Below, piece after piece: positions 44,110 to 54,000 of a stretch of DNA of 64,000 nt. Made by a program: the position numbers and the translations under genes. Location: NCBI GenBank assembly GCA_003117195.1, contig BDSI01000079.1, forward strand, positions 124,001 to 188,000, given 5' to 3'. Positions within the stretch are counted from its first letter, which is position 1; each line of letters starts with the position of its first letter. Source of the stretch: Eudorina sp. 2006-703-Eu-15. Taxonomy: Eukaryota > Chlorophyta > Chlorophyceae > Chlamydomonadales > Volvocaceae. The notes beneath the pieces were generated by a model. It was not told the origin of the DNA. It worked only from the letters and a program-made list of their open reading frames with translations, and ran no database searches.

Positions 44110-44545
44110 ATCAGGGCTCAGGGCGCGCCCTGAGAAAATACGTCTTTTTGGGGGTCAGGGCGCGCCTCGGCCAGGGCGCGCCCTGACCCCCGAAACCGGG
44201 ATGCAGGCGGACGCGTTTGGTCTGTAACTACAGACTGTCCTAGTAGCGGTTTTTGTTTATTTTGATTATCTGGTGGCTGACCCTGCGACCTGCAGGCGTC
44301 CGGTCGGCCCGCCCTAAATCAGGGCTCAGGGCGCGCCTCGGCCAGGGCGCGCCCTGACCCCGGCAACCGGGACGCAGGGGGGCACGTCTTGTCCTATATT
44401 ACAGGCTGTTCTGGTAGCGGTATTTGCTTCTTTTGAATATCTGGTGGCTGACCCTGGGACCTGCAGGCGTCCGGGTCGGCCCGCCCCAAATCAGGGCTCA
44501 GGGCGCGCCTCGGCCAAGGCGCGCCCTGACCCCCAGGACGGGGGT
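44110..44545. repeat. 171-bp tandem repeat rich in gggcgcgcc, about 2.5 copies
   Basis: tcagggcgcgcctcgg starts at 44155, 44326 and 44497, a constant spacing of 171 bp. Each unit holds paired gggcgcgcc sites (AscI-type palindromes) that can fold on each other, and a ctggtggctgaccctg box. The first copy has an insertion and the third is truncated. Confidence 0.9.
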
Positions 44546-45471
44546 GCAGGGGCAGGCCTTCCTTGCTCTTAATAATTGCGACTTAACTCTTGGGATGTAT
44601 TCGGGCAACGCTGACTTTCGCGTCTTTGTTAATCCGTGCAACGCTTCGACCTGCCTCGTCATCGACCTGCACCTTTATGGATAGCCTCCTTCATTGCAGA
44701 TTATGTTGCAAATGCGAAATGTATGTTTCATCGTAGATGTTGATGAATATGTTAAATTCAAGCAAGCGAGCTGGTATGGACGAGCCAGGAGGCTCATTGA
44801 CCGTAATCAAGCAGCACACAGAATACCAATCATGATAAGGAGACACAACGGAAACGATTGAAGAAGGATAGGGGTGAGATAAACGCCACTGGATATTACG
44901 AATTCGTTGGATCCTGCCGGACATCGTAACAGCTCGTATCTTCATAGCACTGGCGAACACGAGCTCGCTGGAAATTGTAACATAACCGTCATCACTATTA
45001 CTGGCGGCTCATGATCAGTCATGCGGTCTGTCACCTACTGTACATACAGCACAAATGCGGAGCTGCGGGGCCCAGAGCATGTTGAAAAGCGCGATCTGCC
45101 GTTGGCAATCAGACACGATCCGCGAGGCCCAAATTGTTACATGCCAATGACAGTTTTTCTGCCCGCCTGGCCCCGTTGGGTGGTAGCACGCCCTAGAGGC
45201 ACTCTCGCGCAGTGCTCCTTGCGGCACGGCTCTCACTCCACCTCCCATACGCGAAGGACAGGACGCCCCCTCCGAAGTCAAGAAACTGGCTTACTGTTTT
45301 ACAGTCAGTTAGCAGAGACAGTCTCCATACGCGACGGCAACAAAGCCCCACGGCAAACTCTCCTTGGCATAGCCCGACAACATTCTCAATCCACCCATGT
45401 ATGTAGTAATGTGCATGAGTGCCCAAAGACAGTCCGGGATGTTGCAACATACAGGCCTGAAAGCAACCCTA
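44546..45471. other. Spacer sequence, no supportable gene
   Basis: Mixed composition. Long frames opening at 45021 run into the 20-bp minisatellite and are carried by it. No domain or splice pattern is visible. Confidence 0.35.
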
Positions 45472-45755
45472 ATGGCCCGCAAGCAAAAGCACGCCCGCAC
45501 CCAAAGCAGGCCGTACTGGCAGTTATTGTACTACATTCCCGCATGCGCAAATTGCAAGCCGAAACCTCAAGACATGGGAGACAGGGCCGCCGCCTGGGGC
45601 CAGTACCCTACCAGCCTGGTTCTCCAAACCCTCTGGACCGCTCTTCGGGCCACCTGGCTCTGGGCCGTTTGGTGCCAAAAGCAAGCCGCCGACGCCGAGC
45701 CCTGCCCTTCCAAAGCTGTCGTCACCCAGGTTGTCAGCGAGCTCCAGCGGCTCAT
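45472..45755 (+). CDS. Putative ORF or exon of unknown function, Trp/Ala-rich
   Basis: From the ATG at 45472 the frame reads MARKQKHARTQSRPYWQLLY, includes ACANCKPKP and LWTALRATWLWAVWCQKQ, and ends in VVTQVVSELQRLMSQ. It then enters the 20-bp minisatellite, which stays open in this frame to 46104. Codon choice (C or G in most third positions) and amino-acid mix are more protein-like than the surroundings. No domain is recognised. It could be a true exon, a mobile-element fragment, or chance. Confidence 0.3.
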
Positions 45756-46094
45756 GTCTCAGGCCCCCACACGCGGTCTCAGGCCCCCACACGCGGTGCC
45801 AGGCCTCCACACGCGGTGCCAGGCTCCCACACGCGGTCTCAGGCCCCCACACGCGGTCTCAGGCCCCCACACGCGGTGCCAGGCCTCCACACGCTGTGCC
45901 AGGCCCCCACACGCGGTCTCAGGCCCCCACACGCGGTCTCAGGTCCCCACACGCGGTGCCAGGCCTCCACACGCGGTCTCAGGCCCCCACACGCGGTCTC
46001 AGGCCCCCTTTACGCTGTGCCAGGCCCCCACACGCAGTCTCAGGCCCCCACACGCGGTCTTAGGCCCCCACACGCAGTCTCAGGCCCCCACACG
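45756..46094. repeat. 20-bp minisatellite, about 17 copies, two unit types
   Basis: Units ggtctcaggcccccacacgc and ggtgccaggcctccacacgc alternate irregularly in exact 20-bp register. Just after the array the core reappears inverted (ggcctgagacc, near 46098). It shares the core ggtctcaggcc with the minisatellite at 1872-2051. Confidence 0.95.
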
Positions 46095-46826
46095 TACGGC
46101 CTGAGACCGTGTATGGAGGCCCCGGTGACTTGCTCCTGCTCGATGTTTTCCTTCCCGCGCTACGTGGACTTCCCTCGTCCGGACAGCTGCCTTGCCCCCT
46201 CGTCCCCCGCCGCGCAATTACGGTTATGCACCAACTGGCCGCTTTGCTTAGTCCCTCGCCACACAGCTGCTGTGCTCCACCGGCTCCACCAGCGGAGCTC
46301 AGCAGGCACTTCAGCAAGTGCCTCGTTGGCCACGCTTCTCCTGTAATGGGAAGACAGATGGTCAGACACACACAATGTTATGTTGCAGAATGCGGTTGTT
46401 CACAACGGCAAATGACGATTGCAGGCCACGCTGGCAAGTCCACGAGTCAACCAAGCTCAAATCTTACTCAAGGCAAGCTTGCGAACTCTATTCTCACCAG
46501 CATGCGTAATCTCGGCCCAATATGAAAGCCATGTTATCGGTCTGTCGCATTCTGTCGCTTGCGAAGCCAGCCCCAAGAGCTGCCAAAACGCGAAGAGACA
46601 AGGCAACCGGACGCACGGTCTCTACTTAATCATTGTTTTACAGTTCATGAGAGCGTCCATGGGATGAGCGTATGGTACGTATAAGGCAGGGTCAACTTGG
46701 TCCAGCGGTCAAGGATAGCAATGTGCATGATGGCACAAGAACGTGAAAGCAGTAATATGTGGTATGTAAGTATAATGATAATAGACAAGAGTCAAGGACG
46801 CTTGAAAAATCAATGAATAACAATGA
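46095..46826. other. Spacer sequence, no supportable gene
   Basis: Short frames on both strands without domain, splice or start support. Confidence 0.4.
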
Positions 46827-47571
46827 ACCCTCTCGCCGTCATGCGACGGCTGACACCCTTGATGGGAGTCTCCTGGTGCGACGGCGCGTCCAGATTCGTT
46901 TGGGCGCCCATCTGGACGGTGCCGCAAGTCTGTTGCGGATGGGTTTAACCCTAGGGCCGTTTCCAGCATCGTGATTCGGGCCATGCGCGACTCCCTGTTC
47001 ACCGAATCTCACGCTGCCCTTTCCCCTGACGGCTGGCACCCTTAATGGGAGTCTCCTGGTGCGACGGCGCGTCCAGATTCTGGACGCGCCGTCGCACCAG
47101 GAGACTCCCATTAAGGGTGCCAGCCGTCAGGGGAAAGGGCAGCGTGAGATTCGGCGAACAGGGAGTGGGAGTCTCCTGGTGCGACGGCGTGTCCAGAATC
47201 TGGACGCGCCGTCACACCAGGAGACTCCCATCAAGGGTGCCAGCCGTCAGGGGAAAGGGCAGCGTGAGATTCGGCGAACAGGGAGTCGCGCATGGCCCGA
47301 ATCACGATCCTGGAAACGGCCCTAGGGTTAAACCCATCCGGAACAGCCTTGTGGCACCGTCCAGATGGGCGCCCAAACGAATCTGGACGCGCCGTCGCAC
47401 CAGGAGACTCCCATCAAGGGTGCCAGCCGTCAGGGGAAAGGGCAGCGTGAGATTCGGTGAACAGGGAGTCGCGCATGGCCCGAATCACGATGCTGGAAAC
47501 GGTACTAGGCTTAAACCCATCCGGAACAGCCTTGCAGCACCGTCCAGATGGGCGCCAAAACGAATCTGGAC
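46827..47571. repeat. Complex of inverted and direct repeats with a long palindrome
   Basis: A module of about 250 bp (with tctggacgcgccgtcgcacc, ggagactcccat, gccagccgtcaggggaaagg, a ccctagggttaaaccc box and gtccagatgggcgcc) occurs once in minus orientation (about 46830-47077), then in plus orientation twice (from about 47199 and about 47380). Between them lie short inverted pieces. Arms 46990-47077 and 47079-47166 form a near-perfect palindrome of 88 bp per arm around one base (47078), with one mismatch seen. A second palindrome of 31 bp per arm is centred at 47198. No gene is supported. Confidence 0.9.
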
Positions 47572-48076
47572 CAGTGTTGCTATCTTAAATAAAAATAATA
47601 TTTACGGGCAAAAAACCGGGAATTTTTCTATTTCCCAGACCCCCAAGAAACCTGCGAGATTTCATTTATTTGACGCTGTGGAGAGCCGGAAACCTGCCCT
47701 GCCAACTATTTTCCAGACTACCAAAAAGGCCTGGAAATCTGCAGGCGCAGGGGCAATTCCTGCGTCGTACACCTGTCTACCGCCAAAACACACTCTAATG
47801 CCGTGTCCCAACTCCTGGTTACCCTCCCATATGCATCCGCGACGCAAGGAAAGCGCGCTTCAGGCCTCCAAGACTGAGAATCCCTGTCGTAGCTGTGTTA
47901 GTAGTGGCCCTGCTGTCGAAACACACAAAAATATTTCCGGCCTGCCTCGGACGTTTCTATTTCCTGGGACCTAGAAAGCCCCCCAAAATCTGCCCTGCCA
48001 AAGGTTTTTTGGCTACTGGCGACAGGCCGGAAACCTGCGGAATTTTATTTCCCCGTTTTGGAAGATAGCAACACTG
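47572..48076. mobile_element. hAT-like nonautonomous element at the satellite boundary, 505 bp
   Basis: Perfect 15-bp terminal inverted repeats cagtgttgctatctt (47572-47586 and, inverted, 48062-48076), the cagtg start typical of hAT elements. Subterminal AT-rich sequence repeats a ggaaacctgc / ctgccctgccaa motif in both halves. There is no transposase ORF. The 8 bp on either side (atctggac and ctgccgcc) differ, so no target duplication survives. The right flank is already inside a satellite unit and the left flank is the inverted-repeat block. Confidence 0.7.
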
Positions 48077-51000
48077 CTGCCGCCGCATCGCATGCCCCAG
48101 CCTGTTCCCATGCCCCCCTGTTCGGATGCGACCTGGCCCCACGACGGACCGCCGCCGCGCCCTATCACCCAGCCCGCCACATCAGGGGCATGGTATGCCT
48201 ATCGGGGCCACTGGGCCTGGTCGGAATGTCAGGCGCGGCGTTAGGGTGGGCCTGCCGCCGCATCGCATGCCCCAGCCTGCCCCCCTGCCCCCCTGTTCGG
48301 ATGCGACCTGGCCCCACGACGGACCGCCGCCGCGCCCTATCACCCAGCCCGCCACATCAGGGGCATGGTATGCCTATCGGGGCCTCTGGGCCTGGTCGGA
48401 ATGTCAATCCGATCAGGCGCGGCGTTAGGGTGGGCCTGCCGCCGCATCGCATGCCCCAGCCTGCCCCCCTGCCCCCCTGTTCGGATGCGACCTGGCCCCA
48501 CGACGGACCGCCGCCGCGCCCTATCACCCAGCCCGCCACATCAGGGGCATCGTATGCCTATCGGGACCACTGGGCCTGGTCGGAATGTCAATCCGATCAG
48601 GCGCGGCGTTAGGGTGGGCCTGCCGCCGCATCGCATGCCCCAGCCTGCCCCCCTGCCCCCCTGTTCGGATGCGACCTGGCCCCACGACGGACCGCCGCCG
48701 CGCCCTATCACCCAGCCCGCCACATCAGGGGCATCGTATGCCTATCGGGGCCACTGGGGCTGGTCGGAATGTCAATCCGATCAGGCGCGGCGTTAGGGTG
48801 GGCCTGCCGCCGCATCGCATGCCCCAGCCTGCCCCCCTGCCCCCCTGTTCGGATGCGACCTGGCCCCACGACGGACCGCCGCCGCGCCCTATCACCCAGC
48901 CCGCCACATCAGGGGCATGGTATGCCTATCGGGGCCTCTGGCCTGGTCGGAATGTCAATCCGATCAGGCGCGGCGTTAGGGTGGGCCTGCCGCCGCATCG
49001 CATGCCCCAGCCTGCCCCCCTGCCCCCTGTTCGGATGCGACCTGGCCCCACGACGGACCGCCGCCGCGCCCTATCACCCAGCCCGCCACATCAGGGGCAT
49101 CGTATGCCTATCGGGCCACTGGGCCTGGTCGGAATGTCAGGCGCGGCGTTAGGGTGGGCCTGCCGCCGCATCGCATGCCCCAGCCTGCCCCCCTGCCCCC
49201 CTGTTCGGATGCGACCTGGCCCCACGACGGACCGCCGCCGCGCCCTATCACCCAGCCCGCCACATCAGGGGCATGGTATGCCTATCGGGGCCTCTGGGCC
49301 TGGTCGGAATGTCAATCCGATCAGGCGCGGCGTTAGGGTGGGCCTGCCGCCGCATCGCATGCCCCAGCCTGCCCCCCTGCCCCCCTGTTCGGATGCGACC
49401 TGGCCCCACGACGGACCGCCGCCGCGCCCTATCACCCAGCCCGCCACATCAGGGGCATCGTATGCCTATCGGGACCACTGGGCCTGGTCGGAATGTCAAT
49501 CCGATCAGGCGCGGCGTTAGGGTGGGCCTGCCGCCGCATCGCATGCCCCAGCCTGCCCCCCTGCCCCCTGTTCGGATGCGACCTGGCCCCACGACGGACC
49601 GCCGCCGCGCCCTATCACCCAGCCCGCCACATCAGGGGCATCGTATGCCTATCGGGCCACTGGGGCTGGTCGGAATGTCAATCCGATCAGGCGCGGCGTT
49701 AGGGTGGGCCTGCCGCCGCATCGCATGCCCCAGCCTGCCCCCCTGCCCCCTGTTCGGATGCGACCTGGCCCCACGACGGACCGCCGCCGCGCCCTATCAC
49801 CCAGCCCACCACATCAGGGGCATGGTATGCCTATCGGGGCCTCTGGGCCTGGTCGGAATGTCAATCCGATCAGGCGCGGCGTTAGGGTGGGCCTGCCGCC
49901 GCATCGCATGCCCCAGCCTGCCCCCCTGCCCCCCTGTTCGGATGCGACCTGGCCCCACGACGGACCGCCGCCGCGCCCTATCACCCAGCCCGCCACATCA
50001 GGGGCATCGTATGCCTATCGGGGCCACTGGGCCTGGTCGGAATGTCAATCCGATCAGGCGCGGCGTTAGGTGGGCCTGCCGCCGCATCGCATGCCCCAGC
50101 CTGCCCCCCTGCCCCCTGTTCGGATGCGACCTGGCCCCACGACGGACCGCCGCCGCGCCCTATCACCCAGCCCGCCACATCAGGGGCATGGTATGCCTAT
50201 CGGGGCCTCTGGCCTGGTCGGAATGTCAATCCGATCAGGCGCGGCGTTAGGGTGGGCCTGCCGCCGCATCGCATGCCCCAGCCTGCCCCCCTGCCCCCCT
50301 GTTCGGATGCGACCTGGCCCCACGACGGACCGCCGCCGCGCCCTATCACCCAGCCCGCCACATCAGGGGCATCGTATGCCTATCGGGGCCACTGGGCCTG
50401 GTCGGAATGTCAATCCGATCAGGCGCGGCGTTAGGGTGGGCCTGCCGCCGCATCGCATGCCCCAGCCTGCCCCTTGCCCCCTGTTCGGATGCGACCTGGC
50501 CCCACGACGGACCGCCGCCGCGCCCTATCACCCAGCCCGCCACATCAGGGGCATCGTATGCCTATCGGGGCCACTGGGCCTGGTCGGAATGTCAGGCGCG
50601 GCGTTAAGGTGGGCCTGCCGCCGCATCGCATGCCCCAGCCTGTCCCATGCCCCCCTGTTCGGATGCGACCTGGCCCCACGACGGACCGCCGCCGCGCCCT
50701 ATCACCCAGCCCGCCACATCAGGGGCATGGTATGCCTATCGGGGCCTCTGGGCCTGGTCGGAATGTCAATCCGATCAGGCGCGGCGTTAGGGTGGGCCTG
50801 CCGCCGCATCGCATGCCCCAGCCTGCCCCCTGCCCCCCTGTTCGGATGCGACCTGGCCCCACGACGGACCGCCGCCGCGCCCTATCACCCAGCCCGCCAC
50901 ATCAGGGCATCGTATGCCTATCGGGGCCACTGGGCTGGTCGGAATGTCAGGCGCGGCGTTAGGGTGGGCCTGCCGCCGCATCGCATGCCCCAGCCTGCCC

Positions 51001-54000
51001 CCTGCCCCCCTGTTCGGATGCGACCTGGCCCCACGACGGACCGCCGCCGCGCCCTATCACCCAGCCCGCCACATCAGGGGCATGGTATGCCTATCGGGGC
51101 CTCTGGGCCTGGTCGGAATGTCAATCCGATCAGGCGCGGCGTTAGGGTGGGCCTGCCGCCGCATCGCATGCCCCAGCCTGCCCCCTGCCCCCCTGTTCGG
51201 ATGCGACCTGGCCCCACGACGGACCGCCGCCGCGCCCTATCACCCAGCCCGCCACATCAGGGGCATCGTATGCCTATCGGGGCCACTGGGCCTGGTCGGA
51301 ATGTCAATCCGATCAGGCGCGGCGTTAGGGTGGGCCTGCCGCCGCATCGCATGCCCCAGCCTGCCCCCTGCCCCCCTGTTCGGATGCGACCTGGCCCACG
51401 ACGGACCGCCGCCGCGCCCTATCACCCAGCCCGCCACATCAGGGGCATCGTATGCCTATCGGGGCCACTGGGCCTGGTCGGAATGTCAATCCGATCAGGC
51501 GCGGCGTTAGGGTGGGCCTGCCGCCGCATCGCATGCCCCAGCCTGCCCCCCTGCCCCCCTGTTCGGATGCGACCTGGCCCCACGACGGACCGCCGCCGCG
51601 CCCTATCACCCAGCCCGCCACATCAGGGGCATCGTATGCCTATCGGGGCCACTGGGCTGGTCGGAATGTCAATCCGATCAGGCGCGGCGTTAGGGTGGGC
51701 CTGCCGCCGCATCGCATGCCCCAGCCTGCCCCCTGCCCCCCTGTTCGGATGCGACCTGGCCCCACGACGGACCGCCGCCGCGCCCTATCACCCAGCCCGC
51801 CACATCAGGGGCATGGTATGCCTATCGGGGCCTCTGGGCCTGGTCGGAATGTCAATCCGATCAGGCGCGGCGTTAGGGTGGGCCTGCCGCCGCATCGCAT
51901 GCCCCAGCCTGCCCCCTGCCCCCTGTTCGGATGCGACCTGGCCCCACGACGGACCGCCGCCGCGCCCTATCACCCAGCCCGCCACATCAGGGGCATGGTA
52001 TGCCTATCGGGGCCTCTGGGCCTGGTCGGAATGTCAATCCGATCAGGCGCGGCGTTAGGGTGGGCCTGCCGCCGCATCGCATGCCCCAGCCTGCCCCCTG
52101 CCCCCTGTTCGGATGCGACCTGGCCCCACGACGGACCGCCGCCGCGCCCTATCACCCAGCCCGCCACATCAGGGGCATGGTATGCCTATCGGGGCCTCTG
52201 GGCCTGGTCGGAATGTCAATCCGATCAGGCGCGGCGTTAGGGTGGGCCTGCCGCCGCATCGCATGCCCCAGCCTGCCCCCTTGCCCCCCTGTTCGGATGC
52301 GACCTGGCCCCACGACGGACCGCCGCCGCGCCCTATCACCCAGCCCGCCACATCAGGGGCATCGTATGCCTATCGGGGCCACTGGGCCTGGTCGGAATGT
52401 CAGGCGCGGCGTTAGGTGGGCCTGCCGCCGCATCGCATGCCCCAGCCTGTTCCCATGCCCCCCTGTTCGGATGCGACCTGGCCCCACGACGGACCGCCGC
52501 CGCGCCCTATCACCCAGCCCGCCACATCAGGGGCATGGTATGCCTATCGGGGCCTCTGGGCCTGGTCGGAATGTCAATCCGATCAGGCGCGGCGTTAGGT
52601 GGGCCTGCCGCCGCATCGCATGCCCCAGCCTGCCCCCTGCCCCCTGTTCGGATGCGACCTGGCCCCACGACGGACCGCCGCCGCGCCCTATCACCCAGCC
52701 CGCCACATCAGGGGCATCGTATGCCTATCGGGCCACTGGGCCTGGTCGGAATGTCAATCCGATCAGGCGCGGCGTTAGGGTGAGCTGCCGCCCGCATCGC
52801 ATGCCCCAGCCTGCCCCCTGCCCCCTGTTCGGATGCGACCTGGCCCCACGACGGACCGCCGCCGCGCCCTATCACCCAGCCCGCCACATCAGGGGCATCG
52901 TATGCCTATCGGGGCCACTGGGCCTGGTCGGCAATGTCAGGCGCGGCGTTAGGGTGGGCCTGCCGCCGCATCGCATGCCCCAGCCTGCCCCCTGCCCCCT
53001 GTTCGGATGCGACCTGGCCCCACGACGGACCGCCGCCGCGCCCTATCACCCAGCCCGCCACATCAGGGGCATCGTATGCCTATCGGGGCCACTGGGCCTG
53101 GTCGGAATGTCAATCCGATCAGGCGCGGCGTTAGGGTGGGCCTGCCGCCGCATCGCATGCCCCAGCCTGCCCCCCTGCCCCCCTGTTCGGATGCGACCTG
53201 GCCCCACGACGGACCGCCGCCGCGCCCTATCACCCAGCCCGCCACATCAGGGGCATCGTATGCCTATCGGGGCCACTGGGCCTGGTCGGAATGTCAGGCG
53301 CGGCGTTAGGGTGGGCCTGCCGCCGCATCGCATGCCCCAGCCTGCCCCCCTGCCCCCTGTTCGGATGCGACCTGGCCCCACGACGGACCGCCGCCGCGCC
53401 CTATCACCCAGCCCGCCACATCAGGGGCATCGTATGCCTATCGGGACCACTGGGCCTGGTCGGAATGTCAATCCGATCAGGCGCGCGTTAGGGTGGGCCT
53501 GCCGCCGCATCGCATGCCCCAGCCTGCCCCCTGCCCCCCTGTTCGGATGCGACCTGGCCCCACGACGGACCGCCGCCGCGCCCTATCACCCAGCCCGCCA
53601 CATCAGGGGCATCGTATGCCTATCGGGCCACTGGGGCTGGTCGGAATGTCAATCCGATCAGGCGCGGCGTTAGGGTGGGCCTGCCGCCGCATCGCATGCC
53701 CCAGCCTGCCCCCTGCCCCCTGTTCGGATGCGACCTGGCCCCACGACGGACCGCCGCCGCGCCCTATCACCCAGCCCGCCACATCAGGGGCATCGTATGC
53801 CTATCGGGGCCACTGGGCCTGGTCGGAATGTCAATCCGATCAGGCGCGGCGTTAGGGTGGGCCTGCCGCCGCATCGCATGCCCCAGCCTGCCCCTTGCCC
53901 CCCTGTTCGGATGCGACCTGGCCCCACGACGGACCGCCGCCGCGCCCTATCACCCAGCCCGCCACATCAGGGGCATCGTATGCCTATCGGGGCCACTGGG

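Noticed and set aside
46827..47571. CRISPR-like array from alternating repeats
   Set aside because: Repeats are long, in both orientations and without equal unique spacers; the DNA is eukaryotic.
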